Positions 13,412 to 20,235 of a stretch of DNA of 25,832 bases are shown here, piece after piece (within the stretch, counting starts at the first letter, position 1; each line of letters starts with the position of its first letter). Below the pieces are notes generated by a model. It saw only the letters and a program-made list of their open reading frames with translations, did not search any database and had not been told where the DNA came from. A program made the position numbers and the translations under genes. Source of the DNA: a virus; IMG/VR virus record IMGVR_UViG_3300023281_000219, positions 1 through 25,832 of that record; one strand, written 5' to 3'.

Positions 13412-15570
13412 TACATTCCTCTTTGTGATATGTTGCTAATCTTATCTAAAGCATTGACTAACTCTTTAGTTTGGGTGGACCTGTTTTTGTCACTATCGTT
13501 TGAAGCTTTTTGTGCGAGTTCCATTTCTTTCATTGCCATCTCTTTTTCAAACTGCATTTGTTTTTGTTGCATTTCAAGCATTTCTTTTTGCACTCTCATT
13601 TCAAGAGTTTTTCTTTCAATCTCTACTTTGGCCATAGCAGTCTGTGCTTGTAATTCAGCTTTCTCTTTCTCTACCCTAGCAATAGCTTGAGCAGCTTGTA
13701 CGGTAGGATCTACTTGTGGCTGTTGAGAAGCTTGTTGTCCCATTTGTTGGGCCTGTTCCTCGGTAACTTCCATAAGGAACTGCGACTCATCTTTGAAGCC
13801 AGCCATGTTAACGAATCTGGCTAAGGTGTCTCGGTATTGCTTGAGGTTAACCAATGGATTGCCTAGGCCATAACCCTGGATGATTTGTTCTTGTTTGTCT
13901 AAGATCATTTGCATAGTAGCTAACTGCTCTTGCTTGCTACCAGTACCAAGACCTACGTTAACAGTGATGTTGTATTCAGTGTCCCATTCTCTAGGATCAA
14001 ACGGTACATACTTATTATTAACTCTGATGATTCTTTCTTTCTGTTGGTATTTACATACTAAATGTAATACCCCTTTAAATAATGATGCGACACCAGTGTC
14101 AGCAAAGATACGAGCTATGAGTTCTAACTTACCTCCAGCTTGGCTTGTCATGGCAGCTACGGCAGTTGCTGTTACGTTTTGTAGGATATCTGGATTAAGA
14201 CCTTGCTGAGCATCAGAAACGCCTGTTCGTTTTGCTTGAACACTGTCTAAGTATTCCAACATAGGGAATGACTGGTTAGCGTTGGATGTTACCTGCATAG
14301 GTACTAATGCATTTGGATTCTTAATTCTAATAACACCACCCGCTGTGGATGTCAGTAAGTCGTCCATATTGACCTGACCTTCTACTGCACCAACTCTATA
14401 GTTGTTGGTAAGGTATAGGTTATCCAACATCTGTCTTGTTATGGTTGATTTAATTAACTGGAGGTCCATAGTCCTGTCAGCTAATGACTGTCCAAAGAAC
14501 TTATGTGGGATCGGGATTGGACATACTGAATGGAATGGAACATAGTCGCATTCTTCTTCATGGAGTATCTCGTTGGAGGCGTAGCATACCCGTCTCATCT
14601 CAGCTATACCGTCACCATCTAAATCAGTCTTGATGTAGCACTCATAGTATTCAATTAGTTGCAGTGCAGGTTCTAATGATTGCATGTCAGTAGGAAGCTC
14701 ACCACGAGAGTATCGTGCAATCCTTTCTGGAGAGAAGTCCAGTGCATCACCAGTAGCTAGTGAGTAAACTATATCTTCGTCATAACCCATAGCAACCAAC
14801 TCGGACCGTGTCATCATCTTACGGTGTGCAGTAAACTCTGAGTCTGCTATTGTTCTAGCTCTCTTGGATATTAGGAACTCTTCAGGCGGTACGTTTTCAA
14901 TCTTAACCCTACCTTTATCTGCCGTTCTTGATAGCTTAACGTCATGAGTTCTAATAACAACAGGAGGCACTTCCATCATCATTGGCATACCCATCTCATC
15001 CATCATAGGTTGGCCAGTCATTGGATCTACAGCAGGTTGAGGCTCTTGCTCAACCGATGTTTCATTAGTCTTTTGTGATACGACTTCAACATCCTCATCG
15101 GATGCGACCATCGCTAGCTCGTCATCATCAAGGTCGTAATACTTTTCAACGGTTACGTCTTTAGAGTCATCCCAGTATGCTTTTACAACACCTACTTTTT
15201 GCATCAATGCATCTTTGAACCAGTCGTGCATGATCTCAAAGCCATTGTTGTCTTTATAGAATATATGATTAACGTAAGCGGTAGCTTGTTCTGCCTGCTC
15301 TTCTGTCCCTTCTTTAGTGGCCTCAAAGACCACGGCATCACCTGAAGATGTAAAAGTACGCATTATCTGAGGCATAGCACCATCAATTGCCTCTGCCACT
15401 TCTCCAGTAACTATCTGTGATCTTCCAGGGACCTCATTGCCGTAGTGCTCCCGCAAATAGTATTGAAGTGCTTCCTGGCGTTGGTCAGTTGTCTCTGTCT
15501 CTAGGTATCCTATAGAATCATTGATCTCATTCTCTAGGTACGACTTTAATTTGTTTTCATCTATTGCCAT
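13411..15570 (-). CDS. Portal protein, P22-like
   Basis: A 719-residue portal that forms the dodecameric DNA channel at one capsid vertex. Recognisable parts include YYLREHYGNEVPGRSQIVTGEVAEAIDGAMPQIMRTFTSSGDAVVF (about 31-77), YINHIFYKDN-like VNHIFYKDNNGF, ENVPPEEFLISKRARTIADSEFTAHR (about 225-250), PIPIPHKFFGQSLADRTMDLQLIKS, and a C-terminal barrel of Gln-, Lys- and Glu-rich coiled coil (about 620-690). The length fits P22-type portals. A Met/Pro-rich insertion (DPMTGQPMMDEMGMPMMMEVPP, in pieces) is typical of this portal subgroup. It starts one codon after the large terminase stop (TAAATG) in the normal terminase-portal-scaffold-capsid order. Confidence 0.9.
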   Translation of the reverse strand: MAIDENKLKSYLENEINDSIGYLETETTDQRQEALQYYLREHYGNEVPGRSQIVTGEVAEAIDGAMPQIMRTFTSSGDAVVFEATKEGTEEQAEQATAYVNHIFYKDNNGFEIMHDWFKDALMQKVGVVKAYWDDSKDVTVEKYYDLDDDELAMVASDEDVEVVSQKTNETSVEQEPQPAVDPMTGQPMMDEMGMPMMMEVPPVVIRTHDVKLSRTADKGRVKIENVPPEEFLISKRARTIADSEFTAHRKMMTRSELVAMGYDEDIVYSLATGDALDFSPERIARYSRGELPTDMQSLEPALQLIEYYECYIKTDLDGDGIAEMRRVCYASNEILHEEECDYVPFHSVCPIPIPHKFFGQSLADRTMDLQLIKSTITRQMLDNLYLTNNYRVGAVEGQVNMDDLLTSTAGGVIRIKNPNALVPMQVTSNANQSFPMLEYLDSVQAKRTGVSDAQQGLNPDILQNVTATAVAAMTSQAGGKLELIARIFADTGVASLFKGVLHLVCKYQQKERIIRVNNKYVPFDPREWDTEYNITVNVGLGTGSKQEQLATMQMILDKQEQIIQGYGLGNPLVNLKQYRDTLARFVNMAGFKDESQFLMEVTEEQAQQMGQQASQQPQVDPTVQAAQAIARVEKEKAELQAQTAMAKVEIERKTLEMRVQKEMLEMQQKQMQFEKEMAMKEMELAQKASNDSDKNRSTQTKELVNALDKISNISQRGM

Positions 15571-16827
15571 TTATACGATCCATTGGTTATTTTGTTTTAG
15601 AGGCTTATCCCATGAGGATGTCTCGTTAGACATGCCATCAACCACTGCACAGGCATAACGCCAAGCATCTGCACCATGACTATACTCATCATGAAGCGGA
15701 GCACCAGGCTCTTGTGTTGTTTGGTTAATAGCTCTTCTATAATTCTTTAAGCATTCAATCAGTCGTTTGCTTTTATCAGCATCAAAGTAAGCTCTGCTAA
15801 AGGTCATTCTTGCAAGCTTGATGCCTGTCTCTATATCAGATCTAGGTATAACTTCAGTGTTCCACCCTAGCTTCTGCATGATCTCTTCAGCACTTGTGCC
15901 GTACTTGAAGTCTTTGTTTCTAGCATCATGGGGTAAGTACATCGTTCCCCAGTTGTGGTTTAACTTTTTCAACTGATCAGAGTAGCTGTCTAGTGTCCTG
16001 TGATCGTCTTCTATGTAGTCAATCACTCGGATCTCCGATAGTGATCTCTGGCATAGGATAATAGACATAGAATCATTCCATCCTAGGTCCATAACAACGT
16101 GAGTCTTTAATAAAGCATCACTTGGTATGTTGGTTACCCGTCCTTCCTCTTGGGCCAATCGTATCTCATTGTGATAGATAGCACCGTCTGCTGCTGCTTT
16201 AGTATCACCTTCCCATATGTTTGCATAGTCTTCTTTGTTATGGGCCATGCACCTGGCACGTTCAATCTCTAATACTGTAGGGAACCAAGGGTTATCAGAG
16301 TAGTTAACCTTCTCTATGCGAGCGTTAGGAGGCTTGTTAATGACGAATCGTTTATACGTCTCATCAGTATCCATGTAAGGGTTAAACGTCACCCAGATCT
16401 CGCTGCCAGGCTTCCTGATCGTAGGTATTAATATGTCCCATGATCTCTTACTAACTGTCTGTGCTTCCTCTACCCAAACAACCTCAACACCCTCAAAAGA
16501 TTTTATACTTTCAACAGTGTTGGTTGCTAGGCCTGCAAAGCTAAATTCTGTACCGTTGATACCTCGTATGGAGGTCTCTATGACCTCGTAAAAGTCTCCG
16601 AGGCCTAAGTCCTGTATCTGATCTTTAAGCAGCGTATGGACCGATTGCTTGATACTCTTCTGTACTTCCCTGGCACATAGTATCCTCATCGGAGCTTCTG
16701 TACCCTTAATCAATAACGCTCTAGCAAAGTTCCATGACTTACCAGAACCTCTACCACCGTAAGCTACCTTAAAGCGATGTGGTTCAAATAGCCATTTAAG
16801 TTTACTCGGAAACTTTTGATTGGACAT
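15571..16827 (-). CDS. terL: Large terminase subunit (ATPase and nuclease)
   Basis: The packaging motor and DNA-cutting enzyme. Walker A is GGRGSGKS (about 24-31), Walker B with the catalytic glutamate is VEVVWVEEAQ (about 114-123), the coupling motif region is WVTFNPY (about 151-157), and the nuclease domain begins with HVVMDLGWNDS (about 237-247) with further acidic residues near HDEYSHGADAWRYA (about 385-398). This arrangement is that of the Terminase_3/PBSX-like family, usually about 420 residues. I chose the ATG at 16827 (418 aa); a TTG codon directly precedes it at 16830. It overlaps the small subunit by 26 nt. Confidence 0.92.
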   Translation of the reverse strand: MSNQKFPSKLKWLFEPHRFKVAYGGRGSGKSWNFARALLIKGTEAPMRILCAREVQKSIKQSVHTLLKDQIQDLGLGDFYEVIETSIRGINGTEFSFAGLATNTVESIKSFEGVEVVWVEEAQTVSKRSWDILIPTIRKPGSEIWVTFNPYMDTDETYKRFVINKPPNARIEKVNYSDNPWFPTVLEIERARCMAHNKEDYANIWEGDTKAAADGAIYHNEIRLAQEEGRVTNIPSDALLKTHVVMDLGWNDSMSIILCQRSLSEIRVIDYIEDDHRTLDSYSDQLKKLNHNWGTMYLPHDARNKDFKYGTSAEEIMQKLGWNTEVIPRSDIETGIKLARMTFSRAYFDADKSKRLIECLKNYRRAINQTTQEPGAPLHDEYSHGADAWRYACAVVDGMSNETSSWDKPLKQNNQWIV

Positions 16828-17125
16828 CAACGAACTCTACTTTAAGGTTGTTGCTTAGTGATCCATCGGAAGATGTTATATCTGTTTGGCTTTGGACCTT
16901 TCCTTCCATACGATCAAGAACCATATCAATGGCTTTTGTGTCGCCTTCCTCTGCTTTTCTTACTAAAGCTTCCATAACTCTTCTGGCTCTTAAAGCATCA
17001 TCTTGAGTAATAATTCTATTCAGCGTATCTTTTAATAACCTATTCTTTTTACTAGAATTTGTGTTCCCAAGATTTGCTGTCTTAGATTTCTCTTGAGCTA
17101 ATTTTAATTGTTCTTCTTTGGTCAT
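16802..17125 (-). CDS. terS: Probable small terminase subunit
   Basis: The 107-residue protein directly precedes and overlaps the large terminase. It has a Lys- and Asn-rich N-terminus (KSKTANLGNTNSSKKNRLLKDTLNRIITQDDALRARRVMEAL) and the element EEGDTKAIDMVLDRMEGKVQSQTDIT (about 65-90), which is widespread in phage proteins encoded immediately before terL. Small terminases recognise the packaging site and stimulate the motor. No classical helix-turn-helix is obvious, so the assignment rests on location and the GDTKAI..DR.EGK pattern. Confidence 0.65.
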   Translation of the reverse strand: MTKEEQLKLAQEKSKTANLGNTNSSKKNRLLKDTLNRIITQDDALRARRVMEALVRKAEEGDTKAIDMVLDRMEGKVQSQTDITSSDGSLSNNLKVEFVDVQSKVSE

Positions 17126-17131
17126 AATAGT

Positions 17132-17659
17132 CTAAAAATCTTTGCTCCAATTGAACATTAATCTTTTGTTGTAATCGTCTTTAGATGCTTCAGCATTTAA
17201 GTTACCACCCAGTATATTGTTTAGTAATGTTCTCATACTATATTCTGTATTGTTACCCGACTTTGTGACGTTTGCTCCAAAGTTATTAGTATTGTAGCCG
17301 AGGCTTTTAATAGAGTCCATTGGAGTCTTTGTGTATTCTGCATTTAGATTGCCGTACATACCTTTTAAGCTTTTGGCTTGTTCATCCATCATGGCTTTGA
17401 TAGTCAGGCCAATGTTATTCCCGTCTTGGTCTCTTTTACCATCGTTATAGTTAGCAAAGGCATAAGGATTAACCTTGTTCTCTTGCGTTGGCTGGTAAGT
17501 TGCTCCGCCACCTATGTTTAATAAGCCTCCACCATCCAAGAATGTTGTGTTCCCTACATTCCCTCCAACAACTGCTGCTTGTGGATTCATATATCCCTCA
17601 AACATACCCTCATTCTTTGGAGTGCCATACAATAATTCGTATATGTACTGATCTTCCAT
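17132..17659 (-). CDS. Hypothetical late protein, 175 aa
   Basis: I do not recognise this protein. It is Asn- and Gly-rich (for example NVGNTTFLDGGGLLNIGGG, about 34-52) with YQPTQENKVNPYAFANYNDGKRDQDGN in the middle and helices towards the end (LTIKAMMDEQAKSLKGMYGNLNAEY). The composition resembles virion or ejection-related proteins rather than enzymes. It lies between the terminase genes and another unknown gene with 1 nt separating them. A Tyr-rich acidic N-terminus (MEDQYIYELLYGTPKNEG) could be an interaction tail. Confidence 0.5.
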   Translation of the reverse strand: MEDQYIYELLYGTPKNEGMFEGYMNPQAAVVGGNVGNTTFLDGGGLLNIGGGATYQPTQENKVNPYAFANYNDGKRDQDGNNIGLTIKAMMDEQAKSLKGMYGNLNAEYTKTPMDSIKSLGYNTNNFGANVTKSGNNTEYSMRTLLNNILGGNLNAEASKDDYNKRLMFNWSKDF

Positions 17660-17660
17660 T

Positions 17661-18191
17661 TTACTGGTAGTCTTTTTGTTTCTTCATAATGTTTTCGTAC
17701 ATAAACTTTCTGATCATATCTCCTTGAGGTCCTCTTCCAAGAGGAGGAACAGTTCCGTCTTTCATATACATTTCTGCAGCTGGCCTTGCCATTTCTTTTG
17801 CCTCTAATAATGCACTGATAGGGTCTGCGTCCAAGCTACGTGAAGCTCTTTGAGGATTTAAAGCTCTCATATTTTCAAGCATTTTTATGTTGGCATTAAT
17901 GTTATTGATAGGAGTATTCCCTGAGTTTCGCATCTTTTGCTCTATTAGTTGTTCTAATGTATTTGACATCCCGTCATCGTCTCCAGAGGGAAATGAGCTT
18001 GGGTTAGGATTGTTAAGATATTCTAGCTCGCTGATGGCAGTTCCTTGAGGTGCTCTCATGGCATTAACAATATCCATCATACCACCGTCTGGATTATCTA
18101 CGTTTGCATAGGCCTGGTCTACGTTCCCTGGCTGTGCCATAGCGTTGCCACTTCCAGTGATCATTGCTATTAATTCCCTTAATCCCATCAT
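17661..18191 (-). CDS. Hypothetical late protein, 176 aa
   Basis: An unrecognised protein starting MMGLRELIAMITGSGNAMAQPGNVDQAYANVDNPDGGMMDIVNAMRAPQG in sequence pieces. Met-, Asn- and Gly-rich segments alternate with helices (TLEQLIEQKMRNSG about 81-94, SALLEAKEMARPAAEMYMKDGTVPP about 130-154). The repeated GNxAMAQP and NPxPSSFPSGDDDG elements suggest flexible linkers. Together with the following 175-aa protein it forms an unknown pair upstream of small terminase; such pairs may be packaged virion proteins. It begins 1 nt after the stop of the DUF1289-like gene. Confidence 0.5.
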   Translation of the reverse strand: MMGLRELIAMITGSGNAMAQPGNVDQAYANVDNPDGGMMDIVNAMRAPQGTAISELEYLNNPNPSSFPSGDDDGMSNTLEQLIEQKMRNSGNTPINNINANIKMLENMRALNPQRASRSLDADPISALLEAKEMARPAAEMYMKDGTVPPLGRGPQGDMIRKFMYENIMKKQKDYQ

Positions 18192-18192
18192 G

Positions 18193-18357
18193 TTATTTTT
18201 CTTCCTTTAGTTGTTGCATTCTAATGAGCCTTTGTTCCCTGGTCATATATAGCCAGTGCTCTAAGTCGTCAAAGTCTCTACCGCAAGATATGCATTTAGT
18301 CTCTTGCATCCTACATATTCCGTTACAAGGCGAGTCGTCTCTACCCTGGTCAGACAT
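18193..18357 (-). CDS. DUF1289-like four-cysteine micro-protein, 54 aa
   Basis: The peptide contains SPCNGICRMQETKCISCGRD (about 9-28) followed by DLEHWLYMTREQR. That is the DUF1289 pattern: C-x3-C-x6-C-x2-CGR then a helix with E-x-W-x-x-M-T/S. Bacterial members are small predicted metal- or Fe-S-binding proteins of unknown role. The start codon overlaps the stop of the 30-codon gene (TAATG), and the stop is 1 nt before the 176-aa gene, so it is embedded in the late operon. Recognition is by motif; its function in the phage is unknown. Confidence 0.75.
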   Translation of the reverse strand: MSDQGRDDSPCNGICRMQETKCISCGRDFDDLEHWLYMTREQRLIRMQQLKEEK

Positions 18358-18449
18358 TACACACAGTCTCCCACTGCTTCAAACCACCTTCTTAATTCTT
18401 CTAATGTATCCTCATAAGCTTTTGGCTCTGGTTCAGACGTATTCTCCAC
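18357..18449 (-). CDS. Micro-ORF with GTG start, 30 codons
   Basis: A small acidic frame starting with GTG at 18449, 5 nt after AAGGAT, encoding VENTSEPEPKAYEDTLEELR followed by RWFEAVGDCV. The first half is Pro/Glu-rich and the second half an amphipathic helix. It overlaps the end of the 49-aa frame by 17 nt and the start of the DUF1289-like gene by one base, so the position is what one expects of a real coupled gene. No family recognised. Confidence 0.5.
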   Translation of the reverse strand: MENTSEPEPKAYEDTLEELRRWFEAVGDCV

Positions 18450-18582
18450 GTTGTATCCTTATCGGTCCAATGTTAATTAAAAAGTATGTTACTGGCTTTA
18501 TATCTCCATCTTCGTATTCTATCTCTGCTTCGTAGAACTCAAAGCCTAGGTTTAGGCCCCAGTATATATAGCAGGACCACAT
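18433..18582 (-). CDS. Small protein, 49 aa, GFEFYEAE type
   Basis: The peptide starts MWSCYIYWGLNLGFEFYEAE and continues with acidic residues to YFLINIGPIRIQRGEYV. Alternating aromatic and hydrophobic residues suggest a compact beta protein, perhaps membrane-associated. I recall similar short phage proteins with W...GF.F.E and a final FRIQ segment near lysis or packaging genes, with no function. A strong AGAGGAAAG ribosome binding site lies before the ATG, and the ATG overlaps the stop of the 19-codon gene. Confidence 0.55.
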   Translation of the reverse strand: MWSCYIYWGLNLGFEFYEAEIEYEDGDIKPVTYFLINIGPIRIQRGEYV

Positions 18583-18641
18583 TACTTTCCTCTGCCTCTA
18601 CCGTAACCGTTTTTACCGTTTTTTTTTCCGCCACACTTCAT
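18582..18641 (-). CDS. First gene of the late operon: 19-residue Gly/Lys/Arg peptide
   Basis: A frame of 19 codons encoding MKCGGKKNGKNGYGRGRGK. GGAG lies 6 nt before the ATG, and the stop overlaps the next start (TAATG). It starts just 17 nt after the T-tract of the leader terminator, so it is the first translated element when that terminator is passed. The peptide is strongly basic with one Cys and could bind RNA or DNA. It may also be mainly a translational leader. Too small for family assignment. Confidence 0.5.
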   Translation of the reverse strand: MKCGGKKNGKNGYGRGRGK

Positions 18642-18657
18642 ATTAGTCTCCACAAAT

Positions 18658-18686
18658 AAAAAAAGACCCACCGTTTAAAGTGGGCC
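18658..18686 (-). terminator. Intrinsic terminator in the late leader (tR'-like)
   Basis: Minus strand: GGCCCAC (18680-18686), 8-nt loop, GTGGGTC (18665-18671), then seven T (18658-18664). This is a 7-bp stem with one G-T pair followed by a proper T-tract. It lies about 42 nt downstream of the predicted start of transcription and just 17 nt before the first late gene, so it would block late transcription unless bypassed. Confidence 0.8.
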
Positions 18687-18729
18687 TACAAAGGAGGAGA
18701 TACAATCTCTGGACGAGAGTATACCTACC
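18658..18729 (-). ncRNA. Predicted ~72-nt leader/small RNA with anti-Shine-Dalgarno segment
   Basis: Defined by the promoter at 18735-18763 (start near 18729) and the terminator ending at 18658. The RNA contains ATCTCCTCCTTTGTA (18687-18701), the exact complement of TACAAAGGAGGAGAT. It therefore pairs with the ACAAAGGAGA ribosome binding sites of the early genes. Two short hairpins that exclude each other (CTCT/AGAG with 18707-18710, and GAGAT/ATCTC at 18697-18709) could expose or hide that segment. Existence as a stable RNA is inferred from the signals. Confidence 0.5.
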
Positions 18730-18734
18730 CCCCG

Positions 18735-18763
18735 ATTTTACTACAGATTAGCTTATATTGCAA
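18735..18763 (-). promoter_or_regulatory. Late promoter, TTGCAA-17-TAAAAT
   Basis: On the minus strand TTGCAA (18758-18763) and TAAAAT (18735-18740) are separated by 17 nt, a good sigma70 arrangement. It follows directly on the terminator of the upstream gene and reads into the leader with its own terminator and then the late operon. The same -35 hexamer and spacing are used before the Cro-like gene at 22801-22829. Confidence 0.75.
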
Positions 18764-18765
18764 GC

Positions 18766-18796
18766 AAAAAAAAGGGAGAGTCCTCCAAGCTCTCCC
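18766..18796 (-). terminator. Intrinsic terminator of the early/middle leftward transcript
   Basis: Minus strand: GGGAGAG (18790-18796), 9-nt loop, CTCTCCC (18774-18780), then eight T (18766-18773). A perfect 7-bp stem with T-tract. It lies 25 nt after the stop of the 155-aa gene and ends the leftward early transcript just before the late promoter, isolating the two units. Confidence 0.85.
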
Positions 18797-18820
18797 CACT
18801 TACATAGCACCCTTAGTTTG

Positions 18821-19288
18821 CTATTTAGGATTAGGGTTTCCGTAATAAGCTTTTCCAGTGTCTTTTTCTCTTTTTAGGATCCATTCTCTGCTAACAGTTT
18901 TGCTGAGAAAGCTTTTTAACTCTTCAGGTTTTACGTTCATGTATCTAAATTTATATCCAGTATCGTAATAGCAATTTAGAGTTTCGCTGTTTATTATAAT
19001 ATCACCCTCACTAATACTAGCAAGACCTTGCTCTGGATTATCTATAACAATATTAATTTGTGGATGATTGTAACGATCAATGTCAGCGTTACCAAGATCT
19101 ACTACTTCAGCTAGGCTATCAGCTTCAATGTCTGCAACATGATCATAGTCATGTATTAAAATGTCTGGGACATATTCATACCTATCGTTTAAATGTCTAG
19201 CGTGTCTTGCAACAGCATTGTGACCTTCTTTGTTAATTAAATCTACTTCTGCATTTGTTAAGCTAATTTGTAAAATGTGGTATTTCAT
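18821..19288 (-). CDS. Hypothetical early/middle protein, 155 aa
   Basis: I do not recognise this protein. It starts MKYHILQISLTNAEVDLINKEGHNAVARHARHLNDRYEYVPDILIHDYDHVADIEADSL in sequence pieces and ends with helices (PEELKSFLSKTVSREWILKREKDTGKAYYGNPNPK). His and Asp are frequent in the first half. It has its own promoter (19327-19354), a strong ribosome binding site AAAGGAG 6 nt before the ATG, and a terminator right after it. The position immediately before the late promoter is where lambda places its Q antiterminator, so a regulatory role deserves a test, but no motif supports it directly. Confidence 0.6.
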   Translation of the reverse strand: MKYHILQISLTNAEVDLINKEGHNAVARHARHLNDRYEYVPDILIHDYDHVADIEADSLAEVVDLGNADIDRYNHPQINIVIDNPEQGLASISEGDIIINSETLNCYYDTGYKFRYMNVKPEELKSFLSKTVSREWILKREKDTGKAYYGNPNPK

Positions 19289-19326
19289 GTCTAACTCCTT
19301 TGTTGTTTATTTAACCTACAAATAAA

Positions 19327-19354
19327 ATAATACACCTTTGACAAAAAATGTAAA
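19327..19354 (-). promoter_or_regulatory. Promoter TTTACA-16-TATTAT with TTTGACAAA in the spacer
   Basis: Minus strand TTTACA (19349-19354) and TATTAT (19327-19332), 16 nt apart, directly upstream of the 155-aa gene. The semi-palindrome TTTGACAAA (19337-19345) fills the spacer. The same motif occurs twice at the promoter of the 241-aa gene, so a common operator is possible. Confidence 0.6.
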
Positions 19355-19381
19355 GTTTTTTAACATTTATTTTATAAAGAA

Positions 19382-20107
19382 TTAAGCCCATTTTTCTATG
19401 GGCTTAAGTGGTTTTACTTTCCATTCATTCATTAATTTGCAGTGCCATTCTATTAATCTAGCTAAGTGTCTTTTTGTGCTTTCATAATTCCACACCGCGA
19501 TTTCGTCTTTGCGGAGGTCGCCAGTTGTTTCTGGAACCTCTAAGCCTTCAAGATGATCATCTAGCTCAAGGATGTAAGTTTTTTTTACTTTTTTGTCTTG
19601 CTCAAATGGAAGGTGATGTGATCCCTGGCATTCACCATTAAAGCTATTCCAAGCAACAGTGTAACCATGCTTTGCTATTGTGCCGTCCTCCTTGCTAACT
19701 TTATGCATACAGCCACATATTTGGCAAGTTCCTAAATGAGTGGCCTGTCTTTCAGTAAATTTAATCTCAACTTTTTGTTTTTCTTTTTTTACAACTGGCA
19801 TAGATCTAATTTTGTCATCAAGACTTTTTAACTCGGCTACTTTTTCTACTGGCATTTTTAGTTGAGCTAAGATTTTGTAATGTTTTTCTTTTACAAACCT
19901 TAAGTCATGAGTTAATTCAAATTTTAACTCACGTATCTCTTCTTTACTTAATGGTAATGAGTTGTTGTATGGATTGCTTTGGCTTACCAAATCATAATAG
20001 AGACGTTGAGTATGTTCGGTCATTTCTTTTTTAGATGTTTTAGTATAGAACTCTCCAGCTTCTATGGCTTGGTTAACCTTGATGTATTTTTGTTCTGTTG
20101 TAAGCAT
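19382..20107 (-). CDS. Zinc-motif protein, 241 aa, unknown function
   Basis: The first half is helical and rich in Lys and Glu (about 55-115). The centre has GTCQICGCMHKVSKEDGTIAKHGY (Cys128, Cys131, Cys133, His135, later HGY) and FNGECQGSHHLPFE (about 156-169), a treble-clef-like set of Cys and His that probably binds zinc. The rest is helical (TGDLRKDEIAVWNYESTKRHLARLIEWH). I recall this C..CG......HGY......C.GS...PFE pattern in phage and plasmid proteins, without an established function. The ribosome binding site AAAGGGG stands 6 nt before the ATG. With a zinc motif and location near the late promoter, it is one candidate for a late regulator. Confidence 0.6.
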   Translation of the reverse strand: MLTTEQKYIKVNQAIEAGEFYTKTSKKEMTEHTQRLYYDLVSQSNPYNNSLPLSKEEIRELKFELTHDLRFVKEKHYKILAQLKMPVEKVAELKSLDDKIRSMPVVKKEKQKVEIKFTERQATHLGTCQICGCMHKVSKEDGTIAKHGYTVAWNSFNGECQGSHHLPFEQDKKVKKTYILELDDHLEGLEVPETTGDLRKDEIAVWNYESTKRHLARLIEWHCKLMNEWKVKPLKPIEKWA

Positions 20108-20135
20108 GTCGTACCCCTTTGTAGTTAGTGAGGTA

Positions 20136-20167
20136 ATTTTAATGCATTTTTGTCAAAATTTGTCAAA
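20136..20167 (-). promoter_or_regulatory. TTGACA-type promoter with two TTTGTCAAA repeats
   Basis: Minus strand: TTGACA (20161-20166) with ATTAAA (20138-20143) at 17 nt or TAAAAT (20136-20141) at 19 nt. Two identical TTTGTCAAA semi-palindromes (20149-20157 and 20159-20167) start exactly 10 bp apart, so they face the same side of the helix. They cover the -35 and spacer and could be an operator pair. The 128-nt gap 20108-20235 has no gene and no clear terminator. Confidence 0.55.
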
Positions 20168-20235
20168 TATATTACATTTTATTGATTTATTCTACTTATC
20201 ACGTTATATGGTCAAAACTCCACGTTTTCTGTAGG

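Noticed and set aside
18687-18840. Plus-strand gene after the AAAGGAGGAGATACA sequence
   Set aside because: The open frame has only an ATC where the start should be and runs antisense through a promoter and two minus-strand terminators; the sequence is better explained as leader RNA on the other strand.
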